Assembly (NCBI GenBank): GCA_022793675.1
Contig: JAAWDH010000049.1
Span: forward strand, 57,715 to 121,714
Source of the DNA: Oscillospiraceae bacterium
GTDB lineage: Bacteria > Bacillota > Clostridia > Oscillospirales > Ruminococcaceae
DNA: 64,000 nt
Reading direction: 5' to 3'
Numbering within the stretch: position 1 is the stretch's first letter; the number at the start of each line of letters is the position of its first letter. The notes beneath the pieces are model-generated. The model had not been told where the DNA came from and made no database searches. It saw only the letters and a list, made by a program, of their open reading frames with translations. This document shows positions 7,880-15,925 of the stretch, piece by piece. Made by a program: the position numbers and the translations under genes.

Positions 7880-9253
7880 CTAGCGGGTGACATTCGTAAT
7901 CCAATCGTTATTGCGCATCCGCCAGAGCAGCATCAGCACTTTGAGCGGCTCGTCCAGCTTCGTCAACGCATAAACGACCAGTACCGGCGCATGGAAGACA
8001 AACGCCGACAAAAGCCCTGCCGGCACCGCCACCAGCCAAAGCGCCGCTAAATCGATAATCAGCGCAAACCGGGGGTCGCCGCCGCCGCGCAGCAGCCCGA
8101 CTACGCCGACGCCCGTCGTGGCCACAAACAGTACGATCACCGACAGCACCTTGAGCATATCCATTGCCAGCACCTTCGTCTCGGCAGGGACGTTGTAAAA
8201 ACTTACCACAGGGCCGCTGATCAGCAAAATGACCCCGGCTGAAAAAATGCCCATTGCCACCGCCAGCCATCGGAACCAGCGGATGCGCTCAATCGCTTTG
8301 GGCAGGTTGCCCTCGCCAATGGCGTTGCCGACGATGACCGCCGAGGCGTTGGCAACGCCAAAGATAATGACCGTCGAAAACTGGTTGACCACCGACGCGA
8401 TCTGGCTGGCAGAAACCACATCCGACCCCAGCCGCCCTAAAATCATCGTCTGGATCGATATCCCGACCGACCAGAGCACTTCGTTGCAGGCTACCGGCAG
8501 ACCGTGCTTCAGGTAATCCTTAAACAGCACCGAGTCAAACCGGAATAGGTCGCGGGGGCGCAGCTTCAGCCGCTGGTCAATAAAAAAGATGTATACCAAC
8601 ACCAGCAGCAGCTCCACCGAACGGGCAATCAGCGTCGCCAGCGCTGCGCCGCGGATGCCCATCGCCGGCGCGCCAAGCTTGCCGAAAATGAACACCCAGT
8701 TCAAAAAGACGTTGGTAAATAGGCCGGTCACCGAGTTGACCACTGCAATCCGTACCAGCGCTACGCTGCGCAATGTACACAAAAGCGTCGACGAGATGCC
8801 GAACATCAGATAGGACCAGCCGACAATTTTTAGGTAAGCGATACCGCTTTCAATAACTTCGGCGTCCGTGGTATAAATGCGCATGACCGTTTCTGGGAAA
8901 CACAGCACCAGCACCGTCAGCAGCAAGCCGACGGCCATCGCAACTTTGACCACCATCGAGATAATAACCTTAATCGGTTCCAGCTCGCCTTTGCCCCAAT
9001 ATTGGGCGTTGAGGATTGAGGAACCGCTGGCTAGGCCAAAAATCAGCAGGTTGAAAATGAAAAAAGGCTGGTTGGCCAGCGACGAAGCCGAAAGTTGGGT
9101 CTGGCCAACCGCCCCCAGCATGATGGTGTCCATCATCTGGGTGGCAAGGGAAATCAGGTTCTGTAAAACAATGGGGATTGTCAGCGAGACAAGCATCCGG
9201 ATAAATTGCCGGTCGGAGAACATCCCCCATTTGCGCTTAGGCATAGTTGACAT
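7880..9253 (-). CDS. MATE-family multidrug/Na+ antiporter
   Basis: The 457-residue protein has about twelve membrane helices and MATE landmarks: 'LTIPIVLQNLISLATQMMDTIMLG' region near residue 25 (quoted in part), 'ASSLANQPFFI', and 'GLASGSSILNAQYWGKGE'. It is expected to export drugs or metabolites in exchange for Na+ or H+. The start was placed at the ATG at 9253, which has AAAGGAAG 5 nt upstream; an upstream in-frame start would lack this. It precedes nth by 12 bp. Confidence 0.93.
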   Translation of the reverse strand: MSTMPKRKWGMFSDRQFIRMLVSLTIPIVLQNLISLATQMMDTIMLGAVGQTQLSASSLANQPFFIFNLLIFGLASGSSILNAQYWGKGELEPIKVIISMVVKVAMAVGLLLTVLVLCFPETVMRIYTTDAEVIESGIAYLKIVGWSYLMFGISSTLLCTLRSVALVRIAVVNSVTGLFTNVFLNWVFIFGKLGAPAMGIRGAALATLIARSVELLLVLVYIFFIDQRLKLRPRDLFRFDSVLFKDYLKHGLPVACNEVLWSVGISIQTMILGRLGSDVVSASQIASVVNQFSTVIIFGVANASAVIVGNAIGEGNLPKAIERIRWFRWLAVAMGIFSAGVILLISGPVVSFYNVPAETKVLAMDMLKVLSVIVLFVATTGVGVVGLLRGGGDPRFALIIDLAALWLVAVPAGLLSAFVFHAPVLVVYALTKLDEPLKVLMLLWRMRNNDWITNVTR

Positions 9254-9320
9254 ATGTACTTCCTTTCTATAGCCTTTCAACTTTATCAAAGGCTCTATTG
9301 ATTTGCTGCAAGCAAATGAA

Positions 9321-9351
9321 ATCCGCCACGCCTTTGACTGGAATGGCGGAT
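9321..9351 (-). terminator. Possible weak terminator hairpin
   Basis: ATCCGCCA (9321-9328) pairs with TGGCGGAT (9344-9351). On the minus strand it follows the fumarase-subunit stop and is trailed by TTTCATTTG, a weak U-tract. Confidence 0.4.
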
Positions 9352-9390
9352 ATCCCTTTAAAAGCAGCAGATAAGCGCTGTATAGCCACT

Positions 9391-9915
9391 CTAAAAGAGG
9401 CTTCCCCCTTTGGCGTCAATGGCTGTCACCAGCGGAAAATCTTCCACATAAAGCCGCTTGACCGATTCGCAGCCCAGCTCCTCGTAAGCGATAACCTCGC
9501 AAGCCTTGATACACTGGCAAGCCAGCGCGCCTGCGCCGCCCAGCGCGCAGAAATAGACCGCGCCGTTCCTGACCATCGCGTGGACGGTATCCTGGCTGCG
9601 GGGGCCTTTGCCGATCATGCAGCAGAGGCCGGCGTCTAAAAGTTTTGGGGTATAGACGTCCATGCGGCTGGAGGTCGTGGGGCCGCAGGAGCCGATGACC
9701 ATGCCAGGCCTTGCGGCAGTAGGGCCGGCGTAGTAGATAGCCGCGCCTTTAAGCGGGAAGGGCAGCGCTTCGCCGGCGTCCATAGCGGCGGCAATGCGTT
9801 TGTGGGCGGCGTCGCGGGCGGTGTAGACAGTACCAGTAAGCAGCACCCGGCTGCCTGCCGTAAGTTCCCGGGCATAGCTGGGCAGTTCGGATACCTGAAG
9901 CCTTATTTCATTCAT
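9391..9915 (-). CDS. Class I fumarase / tartrate dehydratase beta subunit (FumA C-terminal domain type)
   Basis: The 174-residue protein corresponds to the beta subunit of two-subunit class I hydro-lyases, which complete the active site of an Fe-S fumarase. Family signatures are 'AGSRVLLTGTVYTARDAAHKR', 'GAAIYYAGPTAARPG' and 'IGSCGPTTSSRMDVYTPKLL', followed by 'MIGKGPRSQ'. The start at 9915 has a GAGG site 5 nt upstream and lies 7 bp after the coiled-coil gene stop. The alpha (Fe-S-binding) subunit normally adjacent is absent from both flanks. Fumarase is the likely activity given malic enzyme and oxaloacetate decarboxylase-type genes nearby, but tartrate dehydratase cannot be excluded. Confidence 0.88.
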   Translation of the reverse strand: MNEIRLQVSELPSYARELTAGSRVLLTGTVYTARDAAHKRIAAAMDAGEALPFPLKGAAIYYAGPTAARPGMVIGSCGPTTSSRMDVYTPKLLDAGLCCMIGKGPRSQDTVHAMVRNGAVYFCALGGAGALACQCIKACEVIAYEELGCESVKRLYVEDFPLVTAIDAKGGSLF

Positions 9916-9922
9916 AGCGGCC

Positions 9923-10654
9923 TCAACTTTCCTGTTCAGGGGTGTCGGCAGCGCCTTCAGGGATCTGGTCACGGATCAGGGAACGGCACTGGTCCAGCTC
10001 GCCGGTAATCTGTTCGATATTCTGGGCGGCCGCAGCAGCGACTTTCTGGAAATTATCGACAACCTTGATGAGGCGGGACTGCAGCTCGGAAAGCCGCATA
10101 TCCGCGCCCTCGCATTGGGCGCGGATGACGGCGTCGGACTGGTCGGCGCGTTCTTGGGCGCGGGTGATGATGTGGTTGGCGTTGACCTTTGCTTCGACCA
10201 TCAGCTCGCCGATGGCCAAGCTTGCGCGGTCGTCGATCTGCTGGGAGATGGCTTGGTTTTTGGCTTGCAGCTCCTCAATTTCATCTGCGAGGGCGCGGCA
10301 GTTTTCTTCCAGCACATTTTTTTTCATCAGCAGCTCGCTGCCCAGCGCTTTTTGGGCGCTCATCTCCCGCTGAAGCTCGTCGCGGTAGTCCTCGCAGCGC
10401 CGGAGGGCGTCTTCCTTGGCGGCCAGCTCGGCCTCTGCGGCGGCAAGGGCGGCGGTTTTTTGGCGCAGTTCCTCGCCTTGGCTGTCAAAGCGGTTTTGCA
10501 AGTCCTGCTGCTGGCGGGTAAGGGAATCCAGCGCCGCCGTCAGGCGCTGGAGCTCGGCGCTCGACTGACGCTGCATTTCCTCTAGGCAGCGTAGGACATC
10601 CTGCCGGTCAAAGCCGCCGAACATGGATTTTTTAAATTTCTCTCCGTATTCCAT
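9923..10654 (-). CDS. DivIVA-like coiled-coil protein
   Basis: The N-terminal 'YGEKFKKSMFGGFDRQDVLRCLEEM' region (quoted in part) resembles the membrane-binding tip of DivIVA/GpsB-type proteins. It is followed by a long Gln/Glu/Ala-rich coiled coil over about residues 30-135 and a second helix with 'AKVNANHIITRAQERADQ', typical of DivIVA C-termini. A pole or division-site role is inferred. The start ATG at 10654 has AAGGAG 8 nt upstream; the earlier in-frame GTG at 10663 does not. A good promoter lies 60-90 bp upstream. It is cotranscribed with the fumarase subunit, which looks functionally unrelated. Confidence 0.75.
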   Translation of the reverse strand: MEYGEKFKKSMFGGFDRQDVLRCLEEMQRQSSAELQRLTAALDSLTRQQQDLQNRFDSQGEELRQKTAALAAAEAELAAKEDALRRCEDYRDELQREMSAQKALGSELLMKKNVLEENCRALADEIEELQAKNQAISQQIDDRASLAIGELMVEAKVNANHIITRAQERADQSDAVIRAQCEGADMRLSELQSRLIKVVDNFQKVAAAAAQNIEQITGELDQCRSLIRDQIPEGAADTPEQES

Positions 10655-10713
10655 ACTGTCCACTCCTTGGTCGTTATCAAAGGCGCGGCGGGCGCGCCGG
10701 TATTTCTTTTTTT

Positions 10714-10742
10714 ATTATACAGGATAACCGTCTCTTTGTCCA
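10714..10742 (-). promoter_or_regulatory. Sigma-A-type promoter for the DivIVA-like gene
   Basis: On the minus strand: TGGACA, 17-bp spacer, TATAAT (plus-strand ATTATA at 10714-10719 and TGTCCA at 10737-10742). Confidence 0.75.
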
Positions 10743-10793
10743 GCTTTATTTTCCGGAAAATAGGGCATACATGGGAATACAAGGGCATAGCCT

Positions 10794-10833
10794 GCTTTTT
10801 GGAAAGAAGCTTGGCAGCAAAATCTTACTCGCC
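10794..10833. repeat. Degenerate copy of the dispersed repeat (hairpin plus box only)
   Basis: Reads GCTTTTTGGAAAGAAGCTTGGC followed by AAAATCTTACTCGCC, a diverged form of the reverse-orientation blocks seen near 40.15 and 43.2 kb. Directly after it is an imperfect palindrome, GGCAGGCTTTTAAAGTCTGCC, at 10839-10861. Confidence 0.5.
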
Positions 10834-10901
10834 CAGAGGGCAGGCTTTTAAAGTCTGCCGCCCAGTTTGGAAAAAGGGTGGCGTTTTGCAGAAAAGTATG
10901 C

Positions 10902-10907
10902 TATAAT
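10902..10907 (+). promoter_or_regulatory. Extended -10 promoter candidate for the MacB-like operon
   Basis: TATGCTATAAT (TGn plus TATAAT) with only a poor -35 (TGGCGT at 10879). If used, the operon mRNA has a leader of about 310 nt. Confidence 0.5.
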
Positions 10908-10914
10908 AATTTCA

Positions 10915-11222
10915 AGTCAATGCCGGTAGGAAAATTTCAAAAATATTTTGAAACTATGAAACTTTTCGGTATGCAGGCTCGTATTATCTATGTATAGTAT
11001 GGGCAGGGCCCCTTTTCCCTGTCTATTTTGACAGCCGCAGGGCTGGGCCAAAGACGGCAGCCATGAACATATCGTGAATAAGGCCGATACATACGCACAC
11101 GTTACAAGGAAGCAATCGTGTAATTTGATATAAAACGCTGATACAGCGGAACAGGGCGTCCTGCCCGGCGGGACGCGTCAATAAGATTCGCCTATGCGGG
11201 TCGCAAAAAGAGGAGTGGGAGC
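10915..11222 (+). other. Long untranslated leader with alternative hairpins upstream of the MacB-like operon
   Basis: No coding frame is apparent. A hairpin GGCAGGG/CCCTGTC (11002-11023) is trailed by TATTTT. A GGCTG segment (11041-11045) can pair with CAGCC on either side (11032-11036 or 11058-11062). A further hairpin, GCGTCC/GGACGC (11156-11176), lies nearer the gene. This fits a regulated leader, but no known riboswitch class was recognised. Confidence 0.4.
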
Positions 11223-12053
11223 GTGAATTTGATAGAAGTCAAAGACCTTAGGAAGGTCTATCGGATTGACCAGGAGCGGGTCGTGGCCTTGAACCGGGTC
11301 AACCTTGCCATTGGCGAAGGGGAGGTCTGCTGCATCCTGGGCACGTCGGGGAGCGGTAAGTCAACGCTTTTGAACATCATGGCGGGGCTGGAAAAACCGA
11401 CCCGCGGGCAGGTGCTGATCGGCGGCGAGGATATCACTGCGATGGGCGAACGCCAGCTGGCCCTTTTCCGGCAGAAAAACATCGGTTTTATCTTCCAGTC
11501 CTACAACCTAATGCCGACGCTGACGGCGGTCGAAAACGTCGCTATGCCGCTGATGTTCCGCGGGATGGGCAAAAGGGAGCGCAATAAACGCGCCAAAGTC
11601 ATGCTCAAGGCGGTGGGGCTTGGCAAGCGGATGAAGCATAAGCCGACCCAGATGTCCGGCGGCCAGCAGCAGCGCGTCGGTATCGCCCGCGCTTTCGTCG
11701 CCCGGCCCAAAATCGTCTTTGCCGACGAGCCGACCGGCAACCTGGACAGCCATACCACGATTGAGGTCATGGAAATGATTGTCAAAATGTCCCGCGAACA
11801 CGGCGAAACGCTGATCCTTGTTACCCATGACCGCGAAATCGCCTGCTATGCCGACCGTATTGTCCATCTGGTTGATGGCAATATCGTCAGCGATACCCCC
11901 AACCAATCAGTGATCGGCCAGAGCGAGCCTGCTTCCGGCAAGCCTGCCTCGCCGGAAACTGTTTCTGAAGCTGGGGAGGGCGCCGAAAGCGCCGCCCCTG
12001 ATGAAAATCCCCCCGCTGCCGGCGGGCAGCAGACGCCGTTGGCGGCAATTTGA
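11223..12053 (+). CDS. MacB/LolD-type ABC transporter ATPase
   Basis: Residues 1-225 form a MacB-family ATPase: Walker A 'GTSGSGKST', 'FQSYNLMPTLTAVENV' (Q-loop), signature 'MSGGQQQRVGIARAF', Walker B 'IVFADEPTGNLD', and H-loop 'LVTHDREIA'. A C-terminal tail of about 45 Ala/Glu/Pro-rich residues is extra to the family. The start is a GTG with GAGGAGTGGGAG just upstream. Together with the permease two genes downstream it should form a mechanotransmission-type ABC complex acting on envelope substrates. Confidence 0.93.
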   Translation: MNLIEVKDLRKVYRIDQERVVALNRVNLAIGEGEVCCILGTSGSGKSTLLNIMAGLEKPTRGQVLIGGEDITAMGERQLALFRQKNIGFIFQSYNLMPTLTAVENVAMPLMFRGMGKRERNKRAKVMLKAVGLGKRMKHKPTQMSGGQQQRVGIARAFVARPKIVFADEPTGNLDSHTTIEVMEMIVKMSREHGETLILVTHDREIACYADRIVHLVDGNIVSDTPNQSVIGQSEPASGKPASPETVSEAGEGAESAAPDENPPAAGGQQTPLAAI

Positions 12054-12069
12054 CAATAGGAGTGAATCA

Positions 12070-14316
12070 ATGATGAACAGCAAAGCAATCAAACGCACCG
12101 TCGCATTGGCGGCGGCCTTTACACTGGGCCTTACGCTGCTGCTGGCCGGGGTGCCGGCGAGGGCGGCGGGCGGAAAGCTTTCCGCAACAGCAAAAGCGGC
12201 TACAGGTTCGCTGGAGCAGGGCGGCGATCAATCTGTACAGGTAGATTTTGTACATAGCAGCTGGTCAGGTGAGTTACCTACAGAGGCAATCATCACCGCC
12301 AAAGGCACTGGCGGCCTTTCGGGTGAGCCGAGTGTAAAAACTGTAACAATTACTGCTACAGAAAATAAAGTCGATAATGATTCTAGCAGTAATTCTGGAA
12401 ATGGGGGCACGCAGACAACTGATGCCAACATAGCCGTTCCTAAAGCAGATACAGATACAACTTATACCTTAGTTTTTTCGGCAGTGTTTAGCGGTTTTTC
12501 TTATAATGGTTCGCAAAATGCAGGGCTAACACTAGATGTGGATTATGGAAAGGGCGAAAAATTTTCTGCTGTTGCCCCTGTTGAATCTACCAAAACCCCT
12601 AGCGAGCCTGACGACTCTGGCCCTGTCACGCCAAGCAAGCCCACCGGCAGCCTGATCGGCATCAAATCCGGCACGACTTTGCCTGAAATCAAGGCTGGCG
12701 AAACCAAAACTATCAGCATTCCGCTGGTCAATTCCGGCAGCAGCTCCCGCTATGCCGGCAAAACCCAGGTCACCGCGGAACTTCCCGACGGCCTCTATTT
12801 CAACAGCGCTACCGCGATGTGGGAGCTGAACTTCAGCCGTATCAGCAAGGAACAGACCCTTAAGCTGCCGCTGATTGCCAGCGATGATGTCAAAAGCGGT
12901 GTCTATCCAATCACCATCAAGTCGGTGTTTAAATATGGCGGCCAGCAGATTGATGAAACCTTGCAGCTGAACATCAAAATCACCGGCAAAGAGGAGGAAG
13001 AGGAAGGCAAAGGTGCGCTGGCGGTCAAAAATTACCGCTTGAGCACCGATAAGGTCAAGGCTGGACAGTCCCTGACGCTGGTTACAACGGTTGAAAACAC
13101 CGGCGATGCTGCGGTCAAAGATATCCGCATGGTCTTAAACGGCTTAGCTACGGAAGGTTTTACCATCAATAACGGCATGGATACCCAGATTATCCCGGAA
13201 CTGCGGGCGGGCGGCACAGCCGACATTACCTGGTCGCTGCTTTCCAGCACCGAGATGGTCACCGGCAACCACAGCCTGACTGCCGAGGTTACGGCCGGCG
13301 AGCTGTCGGCATCGTCAAAAATCTTCATCCCTGTGGAGGGCAAGCCCGCCGATTCCAGCGATGAGGAAAAACCGAAATCCTCCCGCCCCCGTGTGGTCAT
13401 CGACAGCTATACCTTCGCGCCGCTGAACGATGCCGGCGAGCCTGACGGCGCTGCTTCCTCCGTTGAAGGCGGCAAGACCTTCCGGCTGACCCTTAACCTG
13501 AAAAACACCAGCGCTGCAACCGCTATCGAAAACCTGAAAATGACCATTTCGTCGGCTCCCGACGAAACCACCGGCGGCGTCTTTACCCCCGCCAACTCCT
13601 CCAACACCTTCTTTATCGCTAAGGTCGGCGCAGGCGAAACCTTTACCGAAATTATCGACCTGCTGGTCAAGGCGGACGCGCCGCCTAAGTCCTACGGCCT
13701 GCAGGTGGAGGTCAGCTATGAAGCTGTCCTTGATAAAGAGCGCATCAACATCGACGACAACGAAACTATTACCATCCCCGTCACTCAGCCCGACCGCTTT
13801 GAAGTCGGCGAAGTCAATATCTGGTCGGTGATGTTCGGCGACAGCCTGAACCCTTCCGTTTCTTATGTCAATAAAGGCAAAAGCAGCATCTATAACCTTT
13901 CTATCGCCATTGAGGGCAGCAATTTTACCACCGCTGAAAGCACAACCTATGTCGGCAACGTCGAATCCGGCAGCGGTGACTATTATGAGGCGTCCCTGAA
14001 CCCCGAAGCGCCCGGCACCGTCGAAGGCAAATTCATCCTTACCTATGAAGACGCCGCCGGCAACCCCCACGAGGTAGAACGCGCCTTCTCGACCACCGTC
14101 GAGGAAATGAACAATGGCGGCGACGATTTCATCGACCCTGGCCTTGATCCGGCGGGGCCAATCGAGCCTGTCAGCCAGGGGATGCCCGGCTGGGCGTGGG
14201 TTCTGATCGGCGTTGGCGCAGTGGCTGTTGTCGGCGTCGCTGTGGTGGTCATCCTTAAAATCAAAAAGAAGCGCGCCGTCAGGAAACAGGACCTGGAGGA
14301 CGATTATGACGACTGA
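12070..14316 (+). CDS. Large surface protein with CARDB/COG1361-like repeats and C-terminal anchor
   Basis: The start ATG at 12070 has AGGAG 7 nt upstream; a reading frame open further upstream lies inside the ATPase gene and is not used. A signal peptide ('TVALAAAFTLGLTLLLAG') leads to about 650 residues of beta-rich, Ig-like modules with phrases such as 'GETKTISIPLVNSGSSS', 'GQSLTLVTTVENTGDAAV' and 'GKTFRLTLNLKNTSAATA' typical of CARDB/NEW3-type domains. The C-terminus has one membrane helix ('WAWVLIGVGAVAVVGVAVVVI' region, quoted as 20 residues or fewer in the family pattern) and a basic then acidic tail. It sits between ATPase and permease genes and is probably the extracellular partner of that complex. 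Confidence 0.8.
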   Translation: MMNSKAIKRTVALAAAFTLGLTLLLAGVPARAAGGKLSATAKAATGSLEQGGDQSVQVDFVHSSWSGELPTEAIITAKGTGGLSGEPSVKTVTITATENKVDNDSSSNSGNGGTQTTDANIAVPKADTDTTYTLVFSAVFSGFSYNGSQNAGLTLDVDYGKGEKFSAVAPVESTKTPSEPDDSGPVTPSKPTGSLIGIKSGTTLPEIKAGETKTISIPLVNSGSSSRYAGKTQVTAELPDGLYFNSATAMWELNFSRISKEQTLKLPLIASDDVKSGVYPITIKSVFKYGGQQIDETLQLNIKITGKEEEEEGKGALAVKNYRLSTDKVKAGQSLTLVTTVENTGDAAVKDIRMVLNGLATEGFTINNGMDTQIIPELRAGGTADITWSLLSSTEMVTGNHSLTAEVTAGELSASSKIFIPVEGKPADSSDEEKPKSSRPRVVIDSYTFAPLNDAGEPDGAASSVEGGKTFRLTLNLKNTSAATAIENLKMTISSAPDETTGGVFTPANSSNTFFIAKVGAGETFTEIIDLLVKADAPPKSYGLQVEVSYEAVLDKERINIDDNETITIPVTQPDRFEVGEVNIWSVMFGDSLNPSVSYVNKGKSSIYNLSIAIEGSNFTTAESTTYVGNVESGSGDYYEASLNPEAPGTVEGKFILTYEDAAGNPHEVERAFSTTVEEMNNGGDDFIDPGLDPAGPIEPVSQGMPGWAWVLIGVGAVAVVGVAVVVILKIKKKRAVRKQDLEDDYDD

Positions 14317-14334
14317 TAAAGCGAGGTGCGGGCG

Positions 14335-15657
14335 ATGAAACTAAAGGATATGATTGTCATGTGCCTGTCGAACCTTTTCAAAAGAAAGGTTCGTACGCTG
14401 CTGACGGTAATGGGCGTCGTCATCGGCACCTGCGCCATCGTAATCATGGTGTCGCTGGGGCTGGGGCTGCAGAAAAGCCAGGAGGACGCCCTGGCCCAGA
14501 TGGGCGACCTGACGGTCATCCAAATTTACAATTACGGCAACGTCACCGAGCAGCCGCTTGACGACGCGATGATTGAAAATTTCCGCAAAATCCCCAATGT
14601 TGTGGCTGTGACGCCGGTCTTCGAGCCGGAGGAATGGCGGACGGTGGAGCTGTCCAGCGGCAAGTATGAATTTTCCAGCAGTATCGCCGGCGTCGATTTT
14701 GATGCGCTGGTGGCGTTGGGGTTTGAAACCGATGCCGGGGAAATCCCCACCGAGGGCGACCTCGACCATGTGCTGCTGTTCGGCGCAGACGCTGTCTATA
14801 ATTTCTACAATCCCAAATCCCGCAACGGCTGGATGGGCCGGGGGGACGAGCCGCTGGTTAACGTGATGGAAGATAAACTAACCTTAACTATCGGCAAGAA
14901 GGACTACGACAACAAAAAAAAGCAGCCGACCTATAAGGCGACCTGCGCAGCGATCCTCACAGCCGATTACAGCAAAAACCCCAGCCCTGGCTGGCGGGTG
15001 TTTATGGACATTGACGCTTTGAAAAAGCTGGAGGCTGAATACAAAAAATTCAACGGCATCAAGACCGACCGCAACAAGGTCGAAGCCTATCAGGAAGTGG
15101 TGGTCAAGGTCACCGATATGAAGGCCGTCGAGGCCGTCGAAGAGGTCATCAAAAGCTATGGCTTTGAAACCAACAGCATGGAGACCATCCGTAAGCCGAT
15201 GGAGGAACAGGCCAGGAGCCAGCAGATGATCCTAGGCGGCCTGGGCGCGATTTCGCTGCTGGTGGCGGCGCTGGGCATCACCAACACAATGGTCATGTCC
15301 ATTTACGAGCGTACCCGTGAAATCGGCGTCATGAAGGTACTGGGCTGCTTAATCAGCAACATCCGCGCGGTGTTTTTGATGGAGGCCGGTACAATCGGCT
15401 TTATGGGCGGCGTTGTCGGCGTCGGCATCAGCTACGGCATCTCGTTTATTATCAATACAGTGGCGGCTGCCGGCGGCGGCGCGAATGATAATATGTTTGG
15501 GATTGGCGGCATGAGTATTGGCGGGTCGTCGATTATCCCTTGGTGGCTGGTAGTCGGCGCGCTGATATTCTCGACGTTGGTGGGGCTGATTTCCGGGTTT
15601 TCTCCGGCGAACCGCGCCGTTAAAATCAGCGCTTTGACCGCTATCCGTCAGGAATAG
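14335..15657 (+). CDS. MacB/FtsX-like ABC transporter permease
   Basis: The topology is the MacB one: an N-terminal helix ('LTVMGVVIGTCAIVIMVSLG'), a large extracellular domain of about 250 residues, then three helices ('LGGLGAISLLVAALGITNTM', 'EAGTIGFMGGVVGVGISYGI', 'WWLVVGALIFSTLVGLISGF'). The coupling segment 'SIYERTREIGVMKVLG' is diagnostic. ATG at 14335 is preferred to the GTG at 14326 because the GAGG site is 8 nt from it. It ends 25 bp before a strong terminator and completes the three-gene operon. Confidence 0.93.
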   Translation: MKLKDMIVMCLSNLFKRKVRTLLTVMGVVIGTCAIVIMVSLGLGLQKSQEDALAQMGDLTVIQIYNYGNVTEQPLDDAMIENFRKIPNVVAVTPVFEPEEWRTVELSSGKYEFSSSIAGVDFDALVALGFETDAGEIPTEGDLDHVLLFGADAVYNFYNPKSRNGWMGRGDEPLVNVMEDKLTLTIGKKDYDNKKKQPTYKATCAAILTADYSKNPSPGWRVFMDIDALKKLEAEYKKFNGIKTDRNKVEAYQEVVVKVTDMKAVEAVEEVIKSYGFETNSMETIRKPMEEQARSQQMILGGLGAISLLVAALGITNTMVMSIYERTREIGVMKVLGCLISNIRAVFLMEAGTIGFMGGVVGVGISYGISFIINTVAAAGGGANDNMFGIGGMSIGGSSIIPWWLVVGALIFSTLVGLISGFSPANRAVKISALTAIRQE

Positions 15658-15682
15658 CCCAAAAATTTCCTCTCGTATCCTA

Positions 15683-15724
15683 AACGGGAGCCCTTGCGAT
15701 TTAGCGGGGCTTCCGTTATTATTT
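15683..15724 (+). terminator. Rho-independent terminator of the MacB-like operon
   Basis: AACGGGAGCCC (15683-15693) pairs with GGGCTTCCGTT (15707-15717), 11 bp with one G-U pair, followed by ATTATTT. Confidence 0.8.
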
Positions 15725-15726
15725 GC

Positions 15727-15831
15727 AATCTATCGACGCAGTAGGTGGTTTTTCAGGGGTAATCAAGTATCTTAGCGATTAAAAGTCTTTGCGGAGCTTT
15801 CTTCAGAAAGCGACTCGTACTCTCCGTATCC
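15727..15831 (+). repeat. Dispersed modular repeat, forward copy
   Basis: Order: TATCGACGCAGTAGGTGG (15731-15748), about 26 variable bases, GCGATTAAAAGTCTTTGC (15775-15792), hairpin AGCTTTCTTCAGAAAGCG (15795-15812), then ACTCGTACTCTCCGTATCC. It lies between the operon terminator and the next promoter, 20 bp upstream of its -35 box. Confidence 0.85.
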
Positions 15832-15850
15832 TTATTATTTGAAATTCCTG

Positions 15851-15879
15851 TTGCTTGGAGGGCGGATTTGTGGTATACT
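15851..15879 (+). promoter_or_regulatory. Promoter for the pseudouridine synthase gene
   Basis: TTGCTT (15851-15856), 17-bp spacer, TATACT (15874-15879); transcription would start about 40 bp before the ATG. Confidence 0.75.
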
Positions 15880-15925
15880 CTTTCTGTATATGAAAATCTG
15901 CGCCGCAAAATAGAAAGGATCACCC

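Noticed and set aside
11030..11075. GCCGCAGGGCTGG and GACGGCAGCC in the MacB-operon leader, loosely reminiscent of riboswitch core segments
   Set aside because: No complete consensus for GEMM, cobalamin, TPP, SAM or other known aptamers could be assembled; kept only as an unassigned structured leader.
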